Part shown: positions 1-9,400 of the stretch, piece by piece
How the letters are laid out: every line of letters begins with the position of its first letter
Numbering within the stretch: the stretch's first letter is position 1
DNA from: CAZMXS01 sp964570325
GTDB lineage: Bacteria; Verrucomicrobiota; Kiritimatiellia; CAIQIC01; CAZMXS01
Length of the DNA: 64,000 nt
Assembly (NCBI GenBank): GCA_964570325.1
Contig: CAZMXS010000001.1
Coordinates: forward strand, 100,526 to 164,525
Direction of reading: 5' to 3'
The notes under the pieces: model-generated
Database searches by the model: none
Told to the model about the DNA's origin: nothing
The model's input: the letters and a program-made list of their open reading frames with translations, nothing else
Position numbers and translations under genes: made by a program

Positions 1-2
1 GC

Positions 3-872
3 GTGGGCATCCTCCACGGCCAGACACCACGCACCAACCTGCCGGCCGCGCTGGCGGGCCGGCTGGCCGGAATCCCGGCCGTCTGGCACGCGCGCGTTCT
101 GCTGGAAGCCGGCCTGTCGGACTGGGATCGCCGTTTTGCCTGCCTGCCGCGCGCGATCATCTGCAACTCTGACGCGATTCGCGCGCGGTTCGCCGGCATA
201 CCCCATTTTGCGGAGAAAACAGTCACCATCCGAAACGGCGTGGACACCGCATGGTTTGCCCCCGACGCCGTGGATCGCGGCGCGGCCCGGCGGCCGTTCG
301 GCATTTCCGCCAACTGTTTTGTCTATGGCTGTTTCGACCGGCTGGACCCGGTGAAAAATCATGAAGTGATTCTGCGCGCTTTCCGGACTGTCCACGCCGC
401 GCATCCGGGAACCTGCTTGCTGATTGTCGGCGCGGCTTTCATCAACCCGGACGGCCGGCGCGCGGAACTGGAGCATCTGGCCGCGGATCTGGGCCTGGGG
501 ACCGACGCGCGCTTCGCCGGTTTTATGGATGACGTGCGCGCGGGGATGGCCGCGTGCGACGCCATCGTGCAAGCCTCGCGCTCCGAAGGCTGCAGCCGGG
601 CCATCTGCGAAGCGCTGGCAATGGGGCGGCCGGTCATCGCCGCGCGCGTGGGCGGCAACCCCGAACTGGTCACGGACGGAGAAAACGGCCTGTTGTTCCC
701 GGACAATGACGCGGCGGCGCTGGCGGCGGCGCTGGACCGATTGCTGACCGAACCGGGCCTGGCGGCGCGCCTGGGAGCGGCGGCGCGGGAACGGGCGCTG
801 AAGGAGCTTTCGCTGGCGGAATATGTGCGCAAAACGGAAGCCGTGTATACGGACTGCCGGGACTCGTATTGA
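3..872 (+). CDS. Glycosyltransferase family 4 (GT-B), 5'-partial
   Basis: C-terminal part of a GT-B glycosyltransferase that transfers a sugar from a nucleotide-sugar donor, probably in surface polysaccharide synthesis. The readable 289 residues begin at a GTG next to the window edge, but the reading already sits inside the acceptor domain, so the true start lies upstream. The donor domain is clear: residues about 100-260 contain the E-x7-E signature (SEGCSRAICEALAMGRPVIA) followed by GGNPELVTDGENGLLFP, typical of GT4. It converges on the regulator at 942-2075 across a 69-bp gap. Acceptor and donor cannot be named. The family call is sure; the specific role is inferred from the polysaccharide genes elsewhere in the window. 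Confidence 0.85.
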   Translation: MGILHGQTPRTNLPAALAGRLAGIPAVWHARVLLEAGLSDWDRRFACLPRAIICNSDAIRARFAGIPHFAEKTVTIRNGVDTAWFAPDAVDRGAARRPFGISANCFVYGCFDRLDPVKNHEVILRAFRTVHAAHPGTCLLIVGAAFINPDGRRAELEHLAADLGLGTDARFAGFMDDVRAGMAACDAIVQASRSEGCSRAICEALAMGRPVIAARVGGNPELVTDGENGLLFPDNDAAALAAALDRLLTEPGLAARLGAAARERALKELSLAEYVRKTEAVYTDCRDSY

Positions 873-941
873 GCGGTAAGGGTTCCCGACAGCGGTAGAC
901 ACGCTCCGGATATAGTTATGGGGTTGAGGCGCCCCCTCGGA

Positions 942-2075
942 TCACCGGCAAGGCGCGGTTGAATTCCGGACTATCAGTTGGGCGGGCAGAATGGTCATCG
1001 TGACGGGCTCGCGGTCCTTGAAATGGCCCCATACCCGGCGGACCGCCAGGCGGCCCATCTGATCCAGATCCATATGCACGGTGGTTAGCGGCGGCTGGGA
1101 AGCGGCCGCCCACGGTGTGTCATCAAAACCCGTAACCGACACATCGCGCGGCACATTCAACGAAGCCTGATCGGCCAGGAATTGAATCGCGCCCACAGCC
1201 ATTTCATCGCTGAAAGCGCAAATGGCGGTGGGCTTAAAACCGCTCTTGAGCGCAGAGGCGGTCAAGCGCTGGGCGTTTTCGCGGCGTCCGTCACACACCA
1301 TCACCGTCACACTATCATGCGGCAAGCCGGCGCGCTCAAGGGCATCATGAACGCCCGCCAGACGATCTTGCGTGGAGCGCAAAGCATCGCGGCCCGTGAC
1401 GACCATGATGTTCCGGTGGCCGAGCCCGAGCAGATGATTCATCACCAAAGCTCCTCCGCCCCGATTATCCAGCGTGATGGCGCTGGCTGGGATGCCTGGA
1501 TTCGCGCAATCCGCCAGGATGGCCGGCGGCCCCTGTTCAATGAGCCGGCGCATCAGGGAAGAATCCGGCATGCCCAGGTAAATCATCGCATCCAGTTGCG
1601 CGCGGGCCAGCCGGCTTAATACCCGAACCTCGGGCTCGCCAGCGCGTAACGGGATCATGACCAGGCTTCCCTGCAAGCGCGCAAGCTCATCGCGAATACC
1701 CTGGATGATTTCCACATGCGAGGGTTCCGCGTCTTTTGATTCCGGCGTAATCAAACCCACGGTCAAAGGACGCCGCTGCAAACTAAACGTCGTCAGCGGC
1801 CGGTTTTCCGCCACATACGTTCCCTGCGCGGGCACGGAATAAATAAGGCCCGCCGCATACAATTGAGCCAGACCCCGGCGAACCGTGATCTTGTTCAACG
1901 CGTATGTCCGGGCCAGATCGTCCATGGACGGCAGGCGATCTCCAGGTTTCAATTTTCCGCTTTTGATCTGATCGCGCACAATATCCGCCAACTGGCAATA
2001 CAAAAACGGGCGCCCGTCTCGGTCACGCTTCAACGGTTGCGGCGGCCGCCCCGGACGTTTGGCCTTGTTCTTCAT
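942..2075 (-). CDS. GntR/LacI-type transcriptional regulator
   Basis: A 377-residue chimeric regulator. Residues about 22-90 form a GntR-type winged helix (PGDRLPSMDDLARTYALNKITVRRGLAQLY, then G-T-Y-V). Residues about 120-370 are a LacI/periplasmic-binding-protein-like effector domain, with DNRGGGALVMNHLLGLGH, SDEMAVGAIQFL and VTGFDDTPWA segments typical of sugar-responsive LacI regulators. Such fusions are common in Lentisphaerota and Verrucomicrobiota, where they control glycan-utilisation genes. It is transcribed divergently from the secreted operon at 2278-6419 across an AT-rich gap that holds two inverted repeats, so it is probably that operon's regulator. The ligand is unknown; a mono- or disaccharide is likely. 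Confidence 0.88.
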   Translation of the reverse strand: MKNKAKRPGRPPQPLKRDRDGRPFLYCQLADIVRDQIKSGKLKPGDRLPSMDDLARTYALNKITVRRGLAQLYAAGLIYSVPAQGTYVAENRPLTTFSLQRRPLTVGLITPESKDAEPSHVEIIQGIRDELARLQGSLVMIPLRAGEPEVRVLSRLARAQLDAMIYLGMPDSSLMRRLIEQGPPAILADCANPGIPASAITLDNRGGGALVMNHLLGLGHRNIMVVTGRDALRSTQDRLAGVHDALERAGLPHDSVTVMVCDGRRENAQRLTASALKSGFKPTAICAFSDEMAVGAIQFLADQASLNVPRDVSVTGFDDTPWAAASQPPLTTVHMDLDQMGRLAVRRVWGHFKDREPVTMTILPAQLIVRNSTAPCR

Positions 2076-2121
2076 TTAACCCTCGCTTGTCAAAATATAT
2101 GTATTCTAGATGTATACCGCA

Positions 2122-2152
2122 ATAAACATTGTTACATTTCACAAATGTTTAT
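2122..2152. promoter_or_regulatory. Inverted repeat, candidate operator
   Basis: Perfect 9-bp arms ATAAACATT (2122-2130) and AATGTTTAT (2144-2152), separated by 13 bp, lie 47 bp upstream of the regulator start in an AT-rich gap that stands out from the GC-rich surroundings. The symmetry suits a dimeric GntR/LacI-type protein, so autoregulation is plausible. Binding is inferred. Confidence 0.5.
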
Positions 2153-2190
2153 ATCACACGCTGATACACAAGCAAGTAAAAATCTGATCA

Positions 2191-2209
2191 ATCAAATAAA
2201 TTATTTGAT
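2191..2209. promoter_or_regulatory. 19-bp near-perfect palindrome, candidate operator
   Basis: ATCAAATAA and TTATTTGAT flank a single central base. The palindrome lies about 70 bp before the first gene of the secreted operon and overlaps TTGATA (2205-2210), which could be part of a promoter. It differs in sequence from the inverted repeat at 2122-2152, so the two may bind different proteins or one protein with relaxed specificity. Confidence 0.5.
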
Positions 2210-2277
2210 AACCATCCTAGTATTATACCATTCTGCATACAACAAAAACCGGGTTATATGACGAAAGGATGCGACCC

Positions 2278-3759
2278 ATGACGACGAGTACACCGGCAAA
2301 TAGCTGGCGCAAGTTGGTGATCGGCAGTTGGCTGGCGGTCCAATTGGCGGGGGCGGCCCGCGGCAATCTCCTGAATAATGGCGGATTTGAAGTCGGCTCA
2401 ACGGGCGATAACTTTGCGGCCATTCAAGGATGGCCTATTTATTGGGGCGGCGAATGGGGCGGCGTTTTAGCGGATGGCAGCGCGCAAGCGCCATATTCTG
2501 GGTTGCATTGCCTAAAGCTCAACGCTTACGGCGGCGCGTCCGGCACGTGGGAGAAGGGGCTCGGGCAGGGATTCCCCGCGGTTCCCGGCCAGATCTACAG
2601 CTTTACCGGCGCAATGGTTTCACCAGCCGGGCCAAATCGGTTTGCGCCGTCGAACGGGGTCTGTGTCCTGCGTTTGGAGTTCTTCAATCAAATCGGCGTC
2701 TCATTGGGCGGCGAAAATGCCACTCCTCTTTTCGGCCAGAATGGTCCCACGGATTGGACCGTCTTCGCCTCTGGCCCAATCCTGGCGCCGGCGGGAACGG
2801 TGACGGGCCGTTGTTTCATCCTGCATTGGCCGGGCGGTGATCGAACCGAGGATCAGTTCGTCTATGTGGATGACGTAGCGGTCAACACGACCGCTGTGGA
2901 ACGGTCGGGGGCCATCGCCAATCCCGGGTTCGAGATTCGCACAGGGGCGCCATTGACATTGTCCGGCATTCCGTTCTGGACGGCTTTCGGGGATGGCGGC
3001 GCGGTCACGACGGAACGCGCGCGTTCGGGACAGCGTTCGCTGTTATTCTGGTATCCCGGCAGCTTGGTGGGACAGTCGTGGACCGTGTCGCCGGGCCTGG
3101 AATACGCCGCCGGCGCTTATCTGTCTTCGACCAACTTCACTTCAACCAACGCCTTCGGCATCGTCATTATGCAATACTTGGACAACACCGGCACCAACAT
3201 CGTGGGGGAATGCCTTAGCCCACGGTTCGATGCGAACACCGGCTCAACGGATTGGCGATATTACGGCACCTCCGGCATCGCGCCCACGAATGCCGTTACC
3301 GCGCGCATGCTGGTGGGGATCGTCGGCACGGAAACGGACTACGGCTCATCCGTCATGTACGCGGACGACGCGCTCCAAGTGGGCCCGCTGTCCACCTGGG
3401 CCGCCTGGCAGTGGCGCTATTTCACCGCCACGAGCGGTGAGGCGGTTGCGGAGTCCGGTGATTTTGACGGCGACGGCTTCGCGAACTGGAGCGAGTTCAT
3501 CGCGGGTACGGATCCCACCCAGCGTTCGTCCTGCCTCGCCCTGCAACCCGCCGGAGCGCAGGGAGCCGGCGCCGTCATTCGCTGGCCCAGCGTCAGCGGC
3601 CGCATTTACCGCGTGGAACGCACGACCCAGTTGGTTCAGCGGGGATTTGAAGTGCTGAGTTCCGGCGTACCGGCCACGCCGCCGGCGAATGTCTACACCG
3701 ACGCGGCGCCGCCGGCGATCTGCTTCTACCGGCTGCACGTTATCACTAATCAACCATAA
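2278..3759 (+). CDS. Secreted carbohydrate-binding-like protein, function unknown
   Basis: A 493-residue exported protein. I start at 2278 because GAAAGG (2263-2268) sits 9 bases upstream; an in-frame ATG at 2269 has no such site. The N-terminus has a hydrophobic signal segment (KLVIGSWLAVQLAGAARG). Two beta-sandwich-like modules follow, each opening with an N-x-G-F-E motif (NGGFEVG near residue 35 and NPGFEI near 220) and ending in a V-Y-V/M-x-DD-x-x-x element, as in carbohydrate-binding modules. Near residue 400 there is one calcium-loop repeat (DFDGDGFANWSEFIAGTDP), then a C-terminal module with RIYRVERTTQL, common in PVC-group secreted proteins. It is first in a three-gene operon with a glycoside hydrolase, so glycan binding is likely. 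No enzyme motif is seen. Confidence 0.8.
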   Translation: MTTSTPANSWRKLVIGSWLAVQLAGAARGNLLNNGGFEVGSTGDNFAAIQGWPIYWGGEWGGVLADGSAQAPYSGLHCLKLNAYGGASGTWEKGLGQGFPAVPGQIYSFTGAMVSPAGPNRFAPSNGVCVLRLEFFNQIGVSLGGENATPLFGQNGPTDWTVFASGPILAPAGTVTGRCFILHWPGGDRTEDQFVYVDDVAVNTTAVERSGAIANPGFEIRTGAPLTLSGIPFWTAFGDGGAVTTERARSGQRSLLFWYPGSLVGQSWTVSPGLEYAAGAYLSSTNFTSTNAFGIVIMQYLDNTGTNIVGECLSPRFDANTGSTDWRYYGTSGIAPTNAVTARMLVGIVGTETDYGSSVMYADDALQVGPLSTWAAWQWRYFTATSGEAVAESGDFDGDGFANWSEFIAGTDPTQRSSCLALQPAGAQGAGAVIRWPSVSGRIYRVERTTQLVQRGFEVLSSGVPATPPANVYTDAAPPAICFYRLHVITNQP

Positions 3760-3770
3760 GGAGCGCAACC

Positions 3771-5732
3771 GTGCATACTCGACTCTATTTGAGCCTGACG
3801 CTCGCCCTGTTGTCCGGCTGGAATGTTGCGGGATTCCCCCTGCACGACCCCGGCGCCGAGGATATCATTGATTACGAGAAATACGGCCGATTCGTCACAG
3901 ACGAAAAAGGAAGCGTGTCATACGTGCTGGTGGATCAGGCGGGCCTTGCGCGAGCCTCCGGCGAAGGCATTGATCCCAGCCTGAGCATTGCCGACGATCC
4001 GGCTTATCAGGCGGCCAAATCCAAGAAACGCTGGCGGCCAGGCGACCACTGGCAGCATGTCGGGTCATCCGATCCGCAGCTCGATTTCTTTGTCTGGAAC
4101 GACGCGCCAGAGGAACCGGGAGTGCGTTTGTTGTTCGTCGGGCGCGCACTGGAGAAAGGCGGCCAATTGCTGCACGCCTTGAAGGCCTATCGCGCCGTGA
4201 TGGTATTGTATCCCGATTCCGCCACATGGAGCGCCGGCGGCGAGTTCCAATGGAGCGCGGCGGAGGCGGCCTGGCACAGCATGCAAAATCTCCTGCGGAA
4301 ACACCCGGAGTTAAATCTTCGGCTGGTGGATGCCGATGTAACCACGCGCGCGGAGTTCGCGGGTTTGAGAATTCACGTTCGACCGGGCCGGCTTGAATCC
4401 ATCCAGGGAAAAGCAGATGCGCCGTCGGCAGCCGCCCGAGAGCCGCTTGATCGAAGCCGCATCCAGGTCGCGCGCGGAACCGGCGAAGTTCACTTGGTTC
4501 AGTATGCCAATGGCGATTGGGAAATGCTTGTCGGCAACGCGCCGTATTTCATCCGCGGTATGACCTATATGCCGACCAAGATCGGCGTTGTCCCCTGGGA
4601 ATGGAACTGGCTATGGGCAGACGAAAACCGGAACGGCCTCGTGGATATGTTCGAGGTTTGGGCCGATCGTAACGCCAATAACATTCAAGATCCGGACGAG
4701 CCGACAACCTCGGACTTTGCGCTGATGCGGGACATGGGCGTCAACACCATCCGCCTCTTCATCACCGACCCGGAACTGGTTTCATTCAACCTATTGGCTA
4801 TGCGACAGATGTACCACGAATTCGGCATCCGTGTTCTGGTCGGCAATTTTCTCGGCGCGTACTGCAACGGCTCGGGCGCGCGGTGGGAACAGGGCACGGA
4901 TTATACCAATCGCAAACAGCGCGACAACATGAAGGCGTCGGTGAGCAACATGGTTATGAAACTCAAGGATGAGCCCTGGGTGCTGGCCTGGCTGCTCGGC
5001 AATGAGAACAATATGGAAAAGAACGAGGAAGTCAACGCCACCCGGACCAACGCGTCGGAATATCCGGAAACTTACGCGCGGTTCCTGAACGAGGTGTGCC
5101 GAATGGTCCACGAGCTGGACCCCCACCACCCGGTGGGTGTCGGCAATTTACTGGTTGGCTTGGTCGAACATTATGGCCGCCTGGCGCCCGAATTGGATTT
5201 CATCGGCATCAATAGCTACATCGGCGGCGAAGGGTTCGGCGCAACTTGGCAGAAGATCAGCCAGACCATGAACCGGCCAGTAGTCATCACGGAATTTGGA
5301 TGCGACTCCTATTGGAGCGATCGCGGGCCCGACGAGGACGCGCAGACCGCCTACCTGCTGGGTAACTGGGAGGATATCGAGTTCAACCGGGCTGGGGGCT
5401 CCGGTGTCGGCAACTCGATCGGCGGATTCGTCTTCGAGTGGCTGGACGAATGGTGGAAAGACACGCACACGGGATCGGCTGCGGATGTCGCGCGCCATAA
5501 TTCTCGCGCCGTGTTTCCGATGCCTTTTCCGGATGGTTTCGCGCAGGAGGAATGGTTTGGCCTGATGGGTCAGGGCGCGGGAACCGCCAGCCCTTTCCAG
5601 CGGGTGCCGAAAAAGGCGTACCACGTTTTGCGGGACGTTTGGAACCCCGAACTCATAACCAGAAAGGAGGCGCCAGCGGCAAATACTGATGTGAACGTCA
5701 AAATGGATGCTCAATGTTCGAGCCATTTATAA
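3771..5732 (+). CDS. Secreted glycoside hydrolase, TIM-barrel (GH2/GH5-like clan GH-A)
   Basis: A 653-residue exported enzyme with a signal peptide (residues 1-21) and a GTG start preceded by AAGGAG. The catalytic barrel occupies about residues 245-600. GNENN with Glu412 fits the acid/base residue and ITEFG with Glu508 the nucleophile, the usual clan GH-A arrangement for a retaining hydrolase. Other barrel strands are NTIRLFITDP and DFIGINSYIG. Just before the barrel proper lie two calcium-loop-like repeats (DENRNGLVDMFEVWAD, DRNANNIQDPDE), an odd insertion that resembles dockerin or thrombospondin-3 loops. It follows the binding-like protein after 11 bases and is probably co-regulated by the GntR/LacI protein. 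The substrate is unknown; a beta-glycan is most likely. Confidence 0.82.
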   Translation: MHTRLYLSLTLALLSGWNVAGFPLHDPGAEDIIDYEKYGRFVTDEKGSVSYVLVDQAGLARASGEGIDPSLSIADDPAYQAAKSKKRWRPGDHWQHVGSSDPQLDFFVWNDAPEEPGVRLLFVGRALEKGGQLLHALKAYRAVMVLYPDSATWSAGGEFQWSAAEAAWHSMQNLLRKHPELNLRLVDADVTTRAEFAGLRIHVRPGRLESIQGKADAPSAAAREPLDRSRIQVARGTGEVHLVQYANGDWEMLVGNAPYFIRGMTYMPTKIGVVPWEWNWLWADENRNGLVDMFEVWADRNANNIQDPDEPTTSDFALMRDMGVNTIRLFITDPELVSFNLLAMRQMYHEFGIRVLVGNFLGAYCNGSGARWEQGTDYTNRKQRDNMKASVSNMVMKLKDEPWVLAWLLGNENNMEKNEEVNATRTNASEYPETYARFLNEVCRMVHELDPHHPVGVGNLLVGLVEHYGRLAPELDFIGINSYIGGEGFGATWQKISQTMNRPVVITEFGCDSYWSDRGPDEDAQTAYLLGNWEDIEFNRAGGSGVGNSIGGFVFEWLDEWWKDTHTGSAADVARHNSRAVFPMPFPDGFAQEEWFGLMGQGAGTASPFQRVPKKAYHVLRDVWNPELITRKEAPAANTDVNVKMDAQCSSHL

Positions 5733-5777
5733 ATGCAGTGCAAGATCAAGCGGTATATTCAGATAAGGAGCACACAA

Positions 5778-6419
5778 ATGTTCGGAAGTACAGGTTGGAT
5801 GACTTTGTTGTTAGTTGCGGCGCTGGCCCGTGCGGTTCAATGTGCGGTGGCGGAAGATCCCGCTTCGCCGGTCGCCCCGGCAAGCGGCCCGGCCGCCCCC
5901 AAAGGAGAAACCGTCAAGATTCCATGCGTCGTCTATTCCGATTTCGATGCGGAAGGAGAGACGCCTTTCATCGCTTCCGGTTGGATGGGCGCGACCGAGG
6001 CTATCGAAATGGACGATGCCTGGCGCGAGAATGTCCAAAGCGGAAGCTCTTGCATCAAGGTTTCGTTCAACGAGCCCAAGGGTTGGGGTGGCGTGGTCTG
6101 GCAAAACCCGGCCAACAATTGGGGGGATGACGAAGGCGGCGTGGACTTGTCCGGCGCCCAGAAGCTGAGTTTCTGGGCCCGCGGTGAAAACGGAGGCGAA
6201 GTGGTGGAATTCAAGATGGGCCTGATCGCCAAGAACAAGCCTTTTTATGACACCGGCAAGGCCTCGTTAGGCAAAGTCAAGCTGACCAAGGAATGGAAAC
6301 AATACACGCTGCCGTTGACGGGCAAAGATCTGGGACGGATTGTAACCGGCTTCTGCTGGGTCGTGGCCGGACGGAAAGATCCGACAACATTCTATCTCGA
6401 TAATATCGTGTACGAGTAA
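5778..6419 (+). CDS. Secreted beta-sandwich carbohydrate-binding-like protein
   Basis: A 213-residue exported protein. The ATG at 5778 is preferred because AAGGAG lies 7 bases upstream; the in-frame ATG at 5733 has no site. A signal peptide (MTLLLVAALARAVQCAVA) is followed by a Pro/Ala-rich linker, then one jelly-roll-like domain with W-G-G-V-V-W-Q-N-P-A-N-N-W-G and LSFWARGENGGE, ending FYLDNIVYE. That pattern fits CBM11-like or related carbohydrate-binding sandwiches. It closes the operon begun at 2278 and is followed by a strong terminator. No catalytic residues are apparent, so a glycan-binding accessory role is inferred. Confidence 0.78.
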   Translation: MFGSTGWMTLLLVAALARAVQCAVAEDPASPVAPASGPAAPKGETVKIPCVVYSDFDAEGETPFIASGWMGATEAIEMDDAWRENVQSGSSCIKVSFNEPKGWGGVVWQNPANNWGDDEGGVDLSGAQKLSFWARGENGGEVVEFKMGLIAKNKPFYDTGKASLGKVKLTKEWKQYTLPLTGKDLGRIVTGFCWVVAGRKDPTTFYLDNIVYE

Positions 6420-6437
6420 TCCCAAACAAGCAAAAGT

Positions 6438-6475
6438 CGAACCGGACACCCCCGCCGGACGGGGTGTCCGGTTCG
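6438..6475. terminator. Bidirectional hairpin terminator
   Basis: A perfect 15-bp stem (6438-6452 pairing with 6461-6475) with an 8-base loop sits 18 bases after the stop of the secreted operon and 10 bases from the stop of the convergent kinase gene. No T-run follows on the plus strand, so termination would rely on the stem's stability. Confidence 0.8.
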
Positions 6476-6484
6476 GCATTTGGG

Positions 6485-9400
6485 TCAGGCGTCCCACTCG
6501 ATCATGAACGTGTTGATCGCTCCAGGGAGCACCTCATGCTGCCATTGGCCGGAAAAGACCTTCGGGCCCTCCATGCGGCAGGTCAAGTGGCCGGTGAAGT
6601 TGGTATAAGATACGGGTTCACCTGTGACCCATGCCGGCTGGCCGTTTCTCACTTCCAAGCCCAACCAGAACCAGCATCCTCCTTTGAAGAAGGATTCCAC
6701 AAACATATTCTCCCGCAAACTATGAATGGTGAGCAGATGCCCGCCCAAATCGGCGCAGAACCGCTGTGCATCCATCCAGGACAACATGCGGGGAATGTGT
6801 AGATAACGATGATTGTTGAATTCGACGGACAAGGCTTTCAATTTAGCCCAATCACGCGCCCGCAAGGCAAGCAGCACGGAGACCTCGCGAGCCTGCGTCT
6901 GGTAGCGAAAATCGCGGCTCCATTTCTCTCTCGCGGCCTGATATTCGCGGGTGGGAATGGAGTCGCAATCAAAGCGGAAATCTTCCGGCGGATGACGAAG
7001 AAACGGGGCCAGGCTGGTGAGCGGATTCCGTCCGCAGGACAAGGCCGCCAGTCGCATCTCTTTCAGGGGAAGAAGATCCCGGATCCGGTTGCGGTGGCAG
7101 GTCAGCACGACCAATGGCCTGCCGCGCAGCGGCTCGAGCGATTCGATTTCGTTTTCACTGCAATGCAGGACGGTCAGTTTCATGCCGCGCAGGGGGTCGA
7201 GACTCCGGATTTGACAGCCGCTGCAGTTGAGCGTGGTCAATGGCATCCCGCGCAGGGGCGCCAAATCAACCACCGGGTTATTATGAAAGATGAAGGAATT
7301 GAGCGGCATACCCGAAAGCGGTTCAAGCGAACAGACCCGGTTGGAAAAACAACAAAGGAAGTTGAGTTTCATGCCGCGAAGGGCGTCGAGGTCCGCCACC
7401 ATATTGTGGGCTAAATTAAGCGAATGCAACGGCATGCCGCGCAGCGGTTCCAGATCGTGGATCGCACAAGCCTCGCAATGGAGAAACTGAAGCGGCATGC
7501 CGCGCAGCGGTTCCAAGCTGGAAATCGGATTACCCGCGCATTTAAGCGTGGCCAGCGGCATGCCGCGCAGCGGTTCCAAGTCGGCGATTCGGTTGCCGAA
7601 GCAGGCCAACGACCGGATCGGCATGCCGCGCAAGGGCGTCAAATCCGCTATATCCGCCTCGGATATATCCACGCTTAATCCGTCGTTTTCAAGGCAGACC
7701 CGGATGCGCCGGCCGGGCCAGGCGCGCGCGAGTTGGGTCTGCCACTCGGGCAGTTGCCGGCGAAGCTCTTCGTCGCGGCGCGCCCGATCGAGCCCCCGGA
7801 TGGCCCGCTCCTTCCGATCCGCACGAAGGGAAGAGCGCAGCGTTTCTGCAAAGAGCGATCGCGCGGCCTCAATCTGCCCGTTCTGCAATTGGCGCTCGGC
7901 CAAATCCAACACATCGGCGCGCCAGGGCGGCGTGCGACGGTAGACTCGGATCCGGCGGAAGCGATAATCCGCGCCCCAGCCCAAAAATCCCAATGCGCCG
8001 CGGTTGTCCCCATGCAGCGGATCCGGGTCGGTCACGCGGATTACTTCACGTCCATTAACCACCATTCTCAAACAAGCGCCGATCCGTTCGGCCGTAACCT
8101 GGTACGTCTGGCCCGGTGCCAGCGGAACCGCCGCTTCACTCCACAATCGCCGGTCCGCGCGCGAGACAAGGTTGATCGAATTGTCGAACGCGCCATACTC
8201 CATTTTATAGCCGCTGGACGGAATCTCCAGAATATGACCGGCACGGATCGCGCTGATGAATACGCCGAGTCCGTTCACACAACCGCCGACCTGCCGCGCC
8301 GTGAACTCGATACGCGCATCGCCGAACACATCCTGTTTCAGTAAGAGCACCTGGGGTTCACCATGGCTTAAGCGCAATTCGTCTCCGGTCATTTCCAGAT
8401 CGCCGCCCGCCGCTACCCAGTCGTCAAGGGCGGCGGCGGTTCCAAAGTCGGAAACGACCACATTTTCCCACGCCAACCCGTTTAGATAATCTTCGATGTC
8501 GCGCTGCAATTCGCCCACCGACGAATAACGGTTCGCCGGCTCCGGGGCGAGGGCTTTCATCGCGATATCAGCCAGCGGCCATGGGGCTTGGCGATCCGGG
8601 CAGTGATCCAGCGCGTAGTCATTCTCCAGCCGGGTTGTGAGCGGAGTGATCTGGCCGGAACATACTCGTCGCAGATAGTCCGGCAGTTCCTTCTCCTCCA
8701 CCGGCAGGCGCAACGTAACCAACAAGTAGAGAATGACCCCGAGCGCGAATATGTCGGCCGGCGGCCCAACCTGGTCCGGCGGCCCGCCAATCTGTTCCGG
8801 CGCCATGAACCCGGGCGTCCCTAACAGAACTCCACTGGAAAGCGCGCCATCGAGATGGCGAGGGAAACGAGGGGGCGCATCGGCAACCGTCTCGACGCCC
8901 GAATACCATTCTTTCGCCAGGCCCCAGTCAGTCACCAATACCTCGCCGAAACTTCCTATAAGAATGTTGTCCGGTTTCAAATCGCGATGAATGATCCCTT
9001 TGGAATGCGCAAACGCGACGCCGTCGCAAACCTTCAGCAGGATATGCAGCAACCGTTCCAGCGGGTAGGTTTCGATCGTGGGGCGATCGCCGGACCGGAG
9101 GCGATTGATCACCGCCGTGAGGGTTTCTCCCTCCACCAGTTTCATGACATAGAAAAGGCGTTGTTGTGAATCGCAGCCCATTTCATAAAGAGGCATGATA
9201 TGCGCATGGCCAAGCCGGGCGGTGAGTCGGGCTTCCCGAATAAAACGCGCCAAGGTCTGCTCCGGGGCGTTTGGGTTATGCGGGAGAAATTTGATCGCAA
9301 CCTTCCGCTCGCACCGTTTATCCCAAGCTTCAAAAACCGTTCCCATACCGCCCTGCGCGATCCGGCGAATAAGCTGAAAGCGCCCGCCCCCGGCCACGGC

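Noticed and set aside
6809..7678. Plus-strand repeat-containing frames opposite the LRR array
   Set aside because: They repeat only because the 63-bp array repeats; the minus-strand LRR reading is the coherent one.
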